Shown here: piece by piece, positions 54,812 to 64,000 of the stretch
Numbering within the stretch: position 1 is the first letter of the stretch
Layout of the letters: each line of letters opens with the position of its first letter
Assembly: GCA_951640165.1 (NCBI GenBank)
Contig: OX621247.1
Span: 21,612,001-21,676,000 of the forward strand
Reading direction: 5' to 3'
Origin: Pseudoips prasinana
Taxonomy: Eukaryota > Arthropoda > Insecta > Lepidoptera > Nolidae
DNA: 64,000 bases
The notes under the pieces: model-generated
What the model saw: the letters and a program-made list of their open reading frames with translations, nothing else
Told to the model about the DNA's origin: nothing
Database searches by the model: none
Program-made: the position numbers and the translations under genes

Positions 54812-55489
54812 ATTTTACAATTACGGCCCCTCCATTAGTATACAAATAAAACTCATTTTATTTCAATCCATTTAATATTATGTTAGGTACTTATAGCTTT
54901 GAAATGTAAATCAGAATAAATATATACAAAAATAAAAAAAATAACATAAATATAAATATCTCTGAGTCATTTGTTTGTTTGTTATTATATTTTTGTTCTT
55001 TATTACAATAATCATATCATTTAGTTAATGAACTGACTAAGTTTAGTCTCTATCAGTATTCGGTTTCCAACCTAACCGTTTGGGCTAGTTAACAGAATTA
55101 ATCAAGTCACGGCTATCGGACCTGGAAATCCATTAGAAACCAGTAATCAAGATGATTAAACCAGCAGTCAGATTTAATTTGAGTTCTTACTTCCTGTAAA
55201 GAATGACACGGATGTTTGTTTTCATGACCACCACGTATTACGTAACTTACAAAAGCGATAGTAAAATTGGTTTTCAACTGTAAAAAGACGTGTCAGTGAT
55301 ACGTCTTTGGAAACGAAGAGCCAATTATGGGGAAATTTTGCTATCGCTTGGATTCTGTAAGATATTATTATGTTGACAACAAAACGTGTTTTCCAAGGCA
55401 AAAAGTGTAATCTTGCAATATGCAGTAGTACTGTACAAACAGTAAGTGTGCTGACATTTGTCAAAATTAGTCGGTAAAAGCTATCTATC
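54812..55489. other. no recognised feature
   Basis: AT-rich. The minus-strand 113-codon frame 55222-55563 starts inside the SINE at 55.5 kb and is unrecognised elsewhere. Confidence 0.35.
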
Positions 55490-55695
55490 GGCACGTGTGG
55501 CGCAGCGGCTAAGACAGTTGCGTCGCCGCTTCGTGTCGCGGGTTCGAGTCCCGCGCCGGACACCTGTTAGTGTTACCCATAAATAGTTTTTCTGAGTCTG
55601 GATTTAATTTATGTCCGTCTTTTATGTGTTTATAAAGTACCCCGTCACACAGGGATTAATTAACCGAATGCGGCCGTTGTCTTTAAAAAAATATA
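55490..55695 (+). repeat. tRNA-headed SINE
   Basis: The head 'gtgtggcgcagcggctaaga' (A box) and 'gcgggttcgagtcccgcgcc' (B box) is the best preserved tRNA-like sequence in the window. It runs into 'agtctggatttaatttatgt', 'aaagtaccccgtcacacagg' and 'aaccgaatgcggccgttgtc'. Body continuity and the lack of a proper 3' acceptor stem argue for a SINE and not a tRNA gene. Confidence 0.75.
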
Positions 55696-55782
55696 TTATT
55701 AGTGTTTGTTTCTCACAATTTAAAATAATATATTATTCCCAAATATGGCAGAATGAAATCAAAATAAAAGTCAAATCCAAAT

Positions 55783-55839
55783 AAAAGTCAAATATGGCAG
55801 AATAATTCAGTACGAATTATTCTGCCATATTTGACTTTT
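55783..55839. repeat. 26 bp-arm perfect hairpin, 5 nt loop
   Basis: aaaagtcaaatatggcagaa + taattc and its exact reverse complement flank 'agtac'. Upstream, 55741-55782 holds partial direct copies of the same arm ('aaatatggcagaat', 'aaaagtcaaat'). Confidence 0.95.
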
Positions 55840-56290
55840 TTGTAAGTAATTTTACTTCAAAATAACAAATTTACGAAAACAATTGCTCAGCGCTGTGATG
55901 TATTAGTGCAGCCTATGCAGAGATAGTAGCCTTTTCAGCGTGCACTGAAATATATTATGCATGTTATTACGTGCAATACTATTATGTTATCTAAGTCCGT
56001 TAAACAATAATGTATAACACACGCCTTATAAGTTATTATCTCCTAATTAACTTATCTAATCTATACTGTTACAATGTTGTCCATGCAGTGAATGAATAAA
56101 TATGTATTTTTGTCTTCCCCCATTTCGGAAAGAGTATTTTTGTTCTTCGATATCTGTGTGTAAAAATCGTTTTTCCGCTTGAGGATAAATTAATTTAGAA
56201 CATCGTGTGCACTAAGTTGGTGAATTCAAAACATCTTTAAAGCTATTTACTAATAACTCCATGGTGCCGAATAAATCAATTTTTTTCTAA

Positions 56291-56341
56291 ATTTGTTACA
56301 AACTCAGATTTGGAGGTTCTGAATCTGAGTTTGTAACAAAT
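56291..56341. repeat. 20 bp-arm perfect hairpin, 11 nt loop
   Basis: atttgttacaaactcagatt and its exact reverse complement flank 'tggaggttctg'. Confidence 0.95.
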
Positions 56342-56439
56342 ACAAAACAAACGAACCAAAAACCTTGGTGTACTTTTTTTATTTGCTTAAAACCTTAGCC
56401 TAAACTGAAATAAAAGTGTATTTTGTTTGATATAATGAT

Positions 56440-56690
56440 TTTTTTGCAATTAGTAATTTCCTCGCTGAAGTGGGGTGAAAAGTTACGAGGTTTGCACTCG
56501 AGTGCAAAGATTTTTCACTTCGTAAAAATTTGAATCCTGAGAGTTAGCCTGCGAATCAAAAGATTCGCAAGCTAACTCTCAGGATTAAAATTTTTGTATA
56601 ATAATACTAATATAATATAATACTTAGTTCATAATGGAGCATGCGGTTAAAAAGCAACTTTACACTCTTGTATAACAAATAACTACTCTT
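56440..56690 (-). repeat. Repeat E, copy 2, interrupted by a hairpin
   Basis: Reverse-complement partner of 1795-2042, sharing 'taatttcctcgctgaa'-type sequence, the palindrome ttgcactcgagtgcaa (56492-56507) and 'gcggttaaaaagcaac'. Between the conserved blocks this copy has the 25 bp-arm hairpin at 56533-56586, which copy 1 lacks. Confidence 0.65.
56533..56586. repeat. 25 bp-arm hairpin, 4 nt loop, inside Repeat E
   Basis: aatcctgagagttagcctgc + gaatc pairs with its downstream inverse with one mismatch. 'atcctgag' is also present once in Repeat E copy 1 (1888-1895), so one arm is native element sequence. Confidence 0.9.
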
Positions 56691-57639
56691 TCATTCTTTC
56701 CTTCAATCACCAGACCCCGAAACAAATCATTGTAATTACGCAAAGATTGCAAGATTTTTGCAAGAAGAGAGTCAGTCCATCTGGATTAAGAAATTACATA
56801 TTTAATGCCTAATTTCTAAATTATTTTACATATTGCTAATTAATGAATCATTAATTTCCCCGATCATTATTTTGTTCCCTTATATAAATAAGTCCGACTG
56901 ACCTTACGCTATTAACCTACATAAATATTGTCTAGCGTTGTTTCAGTTTTCAATAAACGTTTTGCATATTTCAAACACATTTTATGCATTTTAGTTTGCA
57001 AACAGGGTTGGATGGAAAATGGAAAAGCCAACGAAATCTTCTATCGCAAATTGTATTTGATATAACCAAAGCGTGAGATTAAAGCGGGCTGGTCGAATCT
57101 AGATAATGCAAACATGCTGCACTGACCTATGCTATGGAACTCTTTTGGGAACGAAACCGGAATAACAATTCAGCGACCCTGTAATGGACAGAGAAAAATA
57201 AGAGTTTCGTGCATAGTAATATATATTTAGTCAAGCGCACACACAGGAAAATTAAATACGGCATACAGCGCAGAGCTTGCACGAGCTGGATGGAACTGGA
57301 GCTGGATCGATGTATTTCGAAGATCTTTAGGTAAATGCCCTAATCTTCTACTATATTTTGCTATTACTATTATTTAGCGGTATCATTTATGTGCTAGTGG
57401 CTTTTAAGTGTATGTGAGTAGTAATTCAATTTATTTAAGAAAGGGACATAGCTTAATACGGCCTAAATGAATACAAAGTAATAAAAAAATGTGTCTGTGA
57501 ATGTACTGATTTTGTTTCCTGTACCTACAATTATTACAAATCTATTGAACTTCGTTCACCGTTTCATTTAGAAATCTCCTACATATATTTCTGAAAAATA
57601 TGGTCTATCTACATTAAATGCAACACATACTTTATCTAT
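56691..57639. other. no recognised feature
   Basis: AT-rich. No Helitron 3' terminus was found downstream of the helicase relic. Confidence 0.35.
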
Positions 57640-57985
57640 TTAAAGCTTTCTAATGAATATATTTTATTGTCTTTTTTACGTTGCGTAAATATATGAAGAT
57701 GATGGATTTCCGACTTGCAAACACGTGACGTATAAAGTTAATTCCGCCAACTCTCAACGACTGGTCATTCTATTTATTGATGGTCATCGCAAAAGCCAGA
57801 CGCACGGGAAATTGTAGACGCTTAAAATCGAATGAATCATCGTTATACACGGGATCAAGACATCCTCTCCTTTGTAATTTCGATGACGTTCGTCATAAGC
57901 TTTTTCACAGCCAGTCTGGTTCCATTGCACATACATACTAGGTTCAGTAGGAAATTGTTGTAAAGAGTACGCAGGTAAACCTATT
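57640..57985 (-). pseudogene. Helitron Rep/helicase, C-terminal (Pif1-like) helicase relic
   Basis: Reading the minus strand, three frames give the C-terminal Pif1-like helicase of Helitron transposases in correct order. These are 'CNGTRLAVKKLMTNVIEIT' (57935-57870), then 'GEDVLIP' (57869-57849 region), then 'FKRLQFPVRLAFAMTINK' (57820-57765). The next codon is TAG where Ser of NKSQGQS is expected, followed by 'DQSLRVGGINF'. After a deletion come 'VFASRKSIIFIYLRNVKK' and a decayed end near 57640. The FPVRLAFAMTINK block is the late helicase motif region. Two frameshifts, a stop and at least one deletion make it inactive. It is the only trace of an autonomous Helitron beside the many non-autonomous copies. 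Confidence 0.8.
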
Positions 57986-58134
57986 GTTATTATATAGTTT
58001 TTTTTTATATAAAACACACATTACAGTCAAGACAGTTTGTATTCAGTTCGACTGATTGGCAACTAACAAGTCAAAACATGGCATCTTATTTCAGAGGACG
58101 GACAATTATTCATCATTTCAGACCAGTATACTGC
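57986..58134. other. no recognised feature upstream of the helicase relic
   Basis: No further helicase or Rep sequence is recognisable here. Confidence 0.35.
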
Positions 58135-58237
58135 AATTATGTACCCATCTGCCCAGCGTGGCGATAATGGCATATCCCTCTAAATTATAGACATAACAAC
58201 ATTGTGGAAATCTTGGATGCAACAGTGGATGACACGA
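58135..58237 (+). repeat. Tail-R, degraded fragment
   Basis: 'ctgcccagcgtggcgataat', 'ggcatatccctctaaattat' and 'gcaacagtggatgacacgat' resemble the 38.2 kb copy. Confidence 0.45.
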
Positions 58238-59098
58238 TGAATTCTAGTTTATCTCTTGCATAAAATAATGAAAAGAAGAAATTTTTCAATTTAACTATTT
58301 TTAGTTTAGAGATGCTTATGATAATGAAATGCCAGTTGCCTTCTCATCCGATAGTTCCAATGCACAGACAGTCTAGGGTATGCTAAGCTGTAGATTAGGG
58401 GGTAACTACTGCCTATACGAATAAATGGCAGAATTATAGTCCTTTTTCTTTCACTTTTCTTTTGTTTTCAATTTTAAACCAGTAACATCGTCGCTGTCGA
58501 ACGGGTAAACAGACTTTAATGCACGGTTTTCGTCTGAAATCTGATTAAATCCGATTAGTTTAATGTGCATTCTAGCCACTTGCAGCCATTTGATAGTAAT
58601 AGCTCTATTTTGGAAGATTCGAAGATTTTAGCTTTATTTTAGTAATAGACTCCAATTGTCTTGCTTAAAGCAGGCTGGGAATAAGCAAGTGTTTTAAGAG
58701 ATAATAGAAGTACTACTGGGTAGTAATATGTGCTGACCGCCTGAAAAAGATTCACCCTTGCCAATTTTACTGTATTACCGATATACTACTGCATTGTTGT
58801 CCAAGCGAGATGTGGGTTGATAACGTTTGTTTCCCCGAGATAACTCCGCTTGGGGTAGTATTACAACTTTATAAAATACATAAAGAATCACTCAATATTG
58901 TGTATATAAATAAGGTATCCCAGCTAGCGCGTGAGTGTTGATTATGGATATGAAATTGTATAGAACTTTCGGTGATTTCTTACAATCAGACGTACAGTAC
59001 AGCTAGTTGGATAACTTGGCTGTAATAGAAATATCGATTACTTCGGTTACTATGAAAAGGTAATCTGAGCACTATTTTGAGTTATGTGCTGAAATTAT
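58238..59098. other. no recognised feature
   Basis: AT-rich DNA, no gene seen. Confidence 0.4.
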
Positions 59099-59414
59099 CT
59101 ATACTTACGTATAATAAAATCGTAGGAAAGTTAAAACTGTACATTGAATATTTTTTTTAAAAGATACTTGGGGCGTGATCTACTATCGATATCGAAACCA
59201 AAAATATATGTTTTAGAATTTTGGTCTGTTTGTCTGTATGTATGTCCGGGCTAAACTCAAAAAGCACTGAATGGATTAACTTCAAATTTTGCATGAATAT
59301 TACTAAGAGGTCGGGTCAACATATAAGCTACATATTATCCCGCTATCACCTATGGGGGAGGAGCTGTGATAATTTATAAAATTTAACGTGGGTAAAACCG
59401 CAGAGCACAGCAAG
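59099..59414 (+). mobile_element. Non-autonomous Helitron, complete-looking
   Basis: It starts TCTATACTTACGTATAATAA and contains 'gtctgtatgtatgtccgggc', 'ttactaagaggtcgggtcaa' and 'cacctatgggggaggagc'. It ends 'aacgtgggtaaaaccgcaga' and 'gcacagcaag' (CTAG decayed). Same family and layout as 27168-27486. Confidence 0.85.
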
Positions 59415-60657
59415 TACATCATATTACTGATAAAATACACGTGTATTTGCATAAAATGGTGATATATGTATTGGGTTATTTATATAAACCTTAGTAAAGG
59501 AGTATGGAGCGAGTTTCAATGCGAGCGAGCGTCATATAGTTAGTTATATACTATCTCTATACAGCACTATCAGAAAGGTGAGAAATAGACGTCCTTTCAG
59601 ACGCAACCCGGGGTCATAAAATACGTGGTTTTCAATCCCTATACGATGCGAAACCACCTACTTTCTGACGTCGGACTCAACAAAAAATATCCTAATCCTG
59701 ACAATAGTTTTAACCTAACCGATAATTGGAATGCAGACAATATACCCATCACATCAACGAGACAGTAAAAATTTTGACAATAGTCTGGTAGTAACAGAAA
59801 TTCCATAAGAGCTTCAATGCCAGCTGGCATGTTTTGAACCAAATAATCTAACTGAAAATCATTTTTCCTGGAGTAGTCGAGTTAGAATCCAACCCTACGT
59901 ACCAGCAATATTCTTAAATATAACAGCATAAAGCTGTTAGCTATAAAATTCTTCCGATTCCATAAATTATAAGGCAATTTCCGGCACCTTAATGTTTTAT
60001 TCAAGTAGTTTTTCCGTGTTAACGGCATCGATGAATTTTTGACATGAATTCCTTCTATTAGTTTCTAATATAATAATGAAACAGCTGCTGAAGATTAAAA
60101 TTTTGGAATATTGGTTTAGACTATGTTTGCAGGCACTTAATTTCACAACATTTGTGTACAGTTTTTCGAATCGGTTGAGCTAATTTTGCACTTAATTGGA
60201 ATGCGAGGCCCCTCGTCGTCTGCGCCAAGACCAAACTTAATACAATAGGCTTGTAAATACATATATAGACACTGATAAAGTCCATAAAAATATTTCTACT
60301 GTTCTATCAAATTTATTGAGTAAGTATGTATCTAAGATTTGTTCCACGCCATATGAAAACTTAACTCGATTATTTAATCACACTTATCTAAGTATAATAT
60401 AGACCACTATTATTATATTAATATAATTGTTGGTAGTTGTCCTATCGTATTTTTTTAACGAATTCTAACGAATTTAGTCAAGTGGAGATGTAAAACTAAT
60501 AAAGCTGAAGAACTCTTTCCAGGAGCCTGGAGCTATTAATTAAATGAAAAAACCGGTATGCTTGGTAAACATAGTAGTTTTTCTATTTATAAAGACTACT
60601 TCTCAATATATAAAGATATAATATAAAATACAAGATATAAAATTTTTACAAGTTTAT
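59415..60657. other. about 1.2 kb with no recognised feature
   Basis: AT-rich; a 67-codon minus frame at 59639-59842 is unrecognised. Confidence 0.4.
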
Positions 60658-60898
60658 CAAGTTATTTTGATAGTCAAACTCTAGACTTAAGCCTTGAACT
60701 TAACACAGAATTTTTAAGTAAGGTATTTTAATACCAAAATTTAGGCTCGAGTTTCACACTGAAGTTTTGGGTTGCAGGATTTTAGTATGTTCTTTTAATA
60801 CTCAAATTTAGACTTGAGTTTCACACAGATTTTTTACTAAGTTATTGGGACGGTGTAACTCTAACCATGAGTTTCACACATCATTTTTGTAAGTTATT
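60658..60898 (+). repeat. degenerate tandem repeat, about 4 units of 50-68 bp
   Basis: Each unit carries a version of 'gagtttcacacagatttttt' preceded by 'actc(a/t)a' and followed by 'taagttatt': near 60701, 60751, 60819 and 60871. Units are strongly diverged and of uneven length. Confidence 0.6.
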
Positions 60899-60974
60899 AT
60901 ATAAGCTTATTTAATATACACTTATACGCTTTTAAAAAATAGTTATAGTATATATCTAAGTATAAATTTAGAAA

Positions 60975-61485
60975 TAATATCCGGGGACAAAATATACAAG
61001 GACATTATTCACATACGGCCATCTGATCTCGAACTAAGCAGAGCTTGTACTATGGAAATCAGATAACTGATATAGGTACTACTCTTCTTTTGTAAATACA
61101 TACTTGTAGAGATAATGACACCCAGATACAGGACAAACAGACATGTTCATGCACACAAATATTTATACTGGGGCTCTACCGGCCAAGTCGCCGAACATCG
61201 ATTTCTTAAATGGCGTTCAAATAAATAAAGGTAAAAGATGACTTAATCAATCAATAAATCGGCTTCCATGAGCACATGTGACGTCATAAATGGTCCGGAA
61301 TCGATTGTCAACGTTGAAGCTGATTTAACTATTGATTAAGTCGTTTTTAACCTTTATTTATTTGAACGCTATTTAAGAAATCGATGTTCGGCGACTTAGC
61401 CGGTAGAGCCCCTGGGTGGGAATCAAACCCTCGACCTGCGGCGTGAAAGGCAAGGCTTTACCAACCACGCCTACTGGCCTGTCAT
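60975..61485 (-). repeat. SINE-B split by a MITE
   Basis: Antisense 3' and middle part at 60990-61170 ('ggccatctgatctcgaacta', 'agataatgacacccagatac', 'aacagacatgttcatgcaca'). Antisense tRNA-like head at 61411-61485 ('gggaatcaaaccctcgacct', 'ttaccaaccacgcctactgg'). The two parts join seamlessly when the MITE is removed, as the 30.9 kb copy shows. Confidence 0.9.
61171..61410. mobile_element. MITE-4, 240 bp fold-back element with 3 bp target
   Basis: Left 'gggctctaccggccaagtcg' plus 'ccgaacatcgatttcttaaa' pairs with the right end, whose reverse complement reads 'gggctctaccggctaagtcg' plus 'ccgaacatcgatttcttaaa'. The complementary arms extend about 95 bp. CTG lies on both sides (61168-61170 and, with one C of overlap, 61412-61414). 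A 3 bp target and GGGCTC-type end fit PIF/Harbinger-like elements; that class is an inference. Confidence 0.85.
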
Positions 61486-64000
61486 CAAAGACTAACCAAT
61501 TAATCTACAATTTAATCAGTGCAATTACATACTATAATGTATTCCAAATCTGAAGTGAAAAAGTTCTATTCAGTTCCTGCAATGTAATAAAGGAACTGAA
61601 AATATGTTTTTTCTTAAACATTAAATTTTCATAGCCTTGACTATAGCATAATGATCTAAATACATAAGCATGATATAATTGAATTTCTGATACAGAAATT
61701 AAATTGTCAGATTGGTAATAAATATCATTTAATAATAATGATGCATTTTCGTTATTACCACGGCTTTAATATAATGAAGTATCCAAAGCTGAATACAATG
61801 GTGCTAATAGTGCATTCGTTTCATAGCACAGACGCAATAACGCTAGTGAAACTGGTGGAAACTTGCATTCGTTAAACATCCATTGTAAGAGAATTGAAAA
61901 TATTCTATAAATAAAATAGCACAGTGAGTGGATACACATGCTCTACGAAATTGACTCTTAGTGCCATAGTTATAAAGACGCTGTCATGGTCAATATTTTT
62001 GCATTGAGGTGCCCTCGTGTATACCAATCTGTATCAGTGAGCATACATAAATGGTTAAAATTCAGGTAAAAAGTATTTTGTTTTTAGTTTACTTGCTATG
62101 CGTTTTTTAATGGAACAAGTAGATATTGCGGCAACGTGAAACCTGACGAGACTTATTTATCACGAAAATTCTAATTATATTATGAAGCCATCAATTTTAT
62201 TTATCCTTTTATATATCAATTCTAATGCAATCAATTGAATTTCTTTCTAACACAATTAACTTATTAATATGATGGAGTCCTAGGAAATTCTGGTGATACT
62301 ACGTACAGCTTTGAACTATACATAAAACTAACTTAGGATTAAACTACAAGAAATATAACTTTACTATTCACTTACAACAAACATCATCATATTATATAGT
62401 CTTATTACGAGTATATGAGATGATGATGAATTAAAATATAAAATGAAACATAATCTATAAATATATATAATAACCCGTCTGCACCTAAGTATTATTATAT
62501 CTCTAAGTAATATTGTATAAACTTATAATCATGTCAACAACATTGGGATACTTCCCTAAGACTAGAACCAAAAATCCTTTTCCTTTCCTTGTAATTATAT
62601 ATTTTGGAGACTATTAGGGAATATAATGTCAAAATCCATGACATTGTTCCTCATAAAATGCAAATTGGACTAAGTAGGGTATGAGAGCTCACGAGTGCCC
62701 AATAAATAACAAATCAGTCACGGGCATAATGGGACCATTCCTCAGCGCCAAGAAGTTGAAGTTGGCTATAGTTCAAGTAAAGCTAGTAGTTCTTGGTCCT
62801 ACGCTTGCGGATGCGGTAATGTAAGTATTTGTCTATAAGACAGAAATAAAATGAAAATAAGCTTTTGTTTTATTACGATTCTTAAAGAAACACAGTATTC
62901 ATTCCTTCTGGGCAGTCCCTTGTGCTATATGCCTTTAACATGGCTTAACGATTTTTGCCTTATGACTACAACCAGAATCGACAGCTTTACGTAACTTCCG
63001 AAATACAGTGATGCTTAGAAATTAAATTACTTAAGAGGTAGTTGCGATAACTTCACCAATACCTTAATCTTACCTTAAATTTGTAAAAGAGCGTTAACAA
63101 TATGACGCGGCGATGGTTAAAATTATGCTATGGCAACAAAACAAACGCTACAATGCTGGTAATTATTAGAGTAGTTGCTGACAAGGTAATATTATAAGCT
63201 AGACGAACAATGCTACTAAACTTTTTAATCCAGCAGGGTTTTGCTAATGCTCTGACACGTAGTATTTGCCCTGTGAGCAATAAGAGCCACAGGGCTAACT
63301 GTAAAAAAGATATGTAGTATTAAGGCTTAGTGGTTTTGCAATTTTCCAAATACTTTATATTGTTTTTTCCTGTTCGCCCTCATAAAATGCTATTTATTTG
63401 AGTCTTAGAATAGTTTGGACAACCTTGAAATGAGACCAGGTTATCCAGTTCGTTGTTCATCACAAAATATCCCATTCGCAGTTCAATGGTTTGAACTGCG
63501 AAAGAGATAATTTGTGTCATCTTGACGTGCGTGAAGGAGGACTATACTATGTATTTACAGATTATTTTTAACAAAAAGCTCCGCTGCAACTGTGAAATGG
63601 AAATTTAATCTCTGCTGCGCCTTGTGGACTCATTTCATGAATTCGATTGTCGTTTATTGTATTCCAAAGCATTCTAATGGTAGTTACTTACAGCACAGCC
63701 GCCACCACAGTCGTATATGACATATTCAAGCAAATACATCGAGATCGCCGCCCGTTGTCGAGTGTTTCCAAACCGGACCAGAGCTGAAATTGTTTTGTTC
63801 AATACTAGGCCGGAATATACATAAATGACTTAATAATAACTATAGTACAATGTCAATCATGGTCGTGGGACTTGTTTTCTAATAAACTACGGGTTTCTAC
63901 TAATACAAATACAAAAAGATAATCAATATTTCGATATAGTTTTTAGTAGATTAAGACATTGTATAACACTGTTTGTGTTAATCTTTGGAAATATCTTCTT
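61486..64000. other. about 2.5 kb with no recognised feature
   Basis: AT-rich. Only small inverted repeats stand out, for example ttcgcagttcaa / ttgaactgcgaa around 'tggt' at 63475-63502. No gene, SINE or element terminus was recognised up to the window edge. Confidence 0.4.

Noticed and set aside
55490..55570. Possible functional tRNA gene (good A and B boxes)
   Set aside because: The sequence continues into a SINE-like body, the acceptor stem ends do not pair convincingly, and similar heads occur on several other SINEs in the window.

Overview
The window looks like gene-poor nuclear DNA from a butterfly or moth (Lepidoptera). It is AT-rich, and almost everything recognisable is a transposable element of a type abundant in lepidopteran genomes: tRNA-derived SINEs, Helitron fragments ending in a GC hairpin plus CTAG, LINE 3' tails ending in TGATGATGA, a piggyBac derivative with CCCTAGA-type ends in TTAA, and TA-flanked MITEs. 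The assignment rests on recognising these families and on no host gene. I found no convincing host protein-coding exon, no true tRNA or rRNA gene, no CRISPR array and no prokaryotic or viral operon. The stretch is best read as intergenic DNA or part of a large intron.

Family labels used below are mine. SINE-A is a tRNA-headed SINE with a body carrying a 'cgaggcacg' block. SINE-B is a tRNA-headed SINE whose 3' part reads 'agtttgggatcagatgg' or 'agtttggggctagg' before a TTA-rich tail. SINE-G carries 'gggcggctt(g/a)aacaactctgacact'. SINE-H carries 'ggccggcaacgcac' and a 3' A-rich end. Tail-R, Tail-C and Tail-D are three LINE 3'-end types; R and D are marked by 'ctgctggaca' and a (TGA)n/(ATC)n end, and one Tail-C copy is joined to such a block.

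Layout: 0-8 kb holds SINE-A copies, a palindrome-cored repeat (1.8 kb), two LINE 3' fragments (2.4 and 4.3-5.5 kb) and a Tail-R. 8-18.8 kb has three antisense Helitron fragments, a tandem pair of Tail-R copies and a SINE-B cluster with duplicated flanks. 18.8-19.8 kb is a complete-ended 995 bp piggyBac derivative that keeps only the two ends of the transposase gene. 20-45 kb contains the five copies of a ~130 bp TA-flanked MITE (20.1-41.7 kb), more SINEs, tails and Helitrons, an R1-clade LINE remnant (35.7-36.3 kb) and a GC-rich island with a 67 bp inverted repeat (41.1-41.5 kb). 45-52.5 kb has a 342 bp fold-back element, a LINE C-terminus, a (TA)n tract, a 575 bp repeat, two mini-Helitrons and a long uninterrupted reverse transcriptase frame. 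52.4-56.6 kb is crowded with short perfect hairpins. 57.6-58.0 kb holds a decayed Helitron helicase. 60-64 kb holds a degenerate tandem repeat and a MITE nested in a SINE-B.

The most unusual pattern is the set of at least sixteen short hairpins (10-49 bp arms, mostly 3-13 nt loops), eight of them in 4.2 kb. Several lie inside recognisable elements and contain an inverted copy of that element's own sequence, so they seem to have arisen in place by fold-back or template-switch copying. I see no new multi-gene system. The coding capacity seen is all mobile-element protein, mostly broken.
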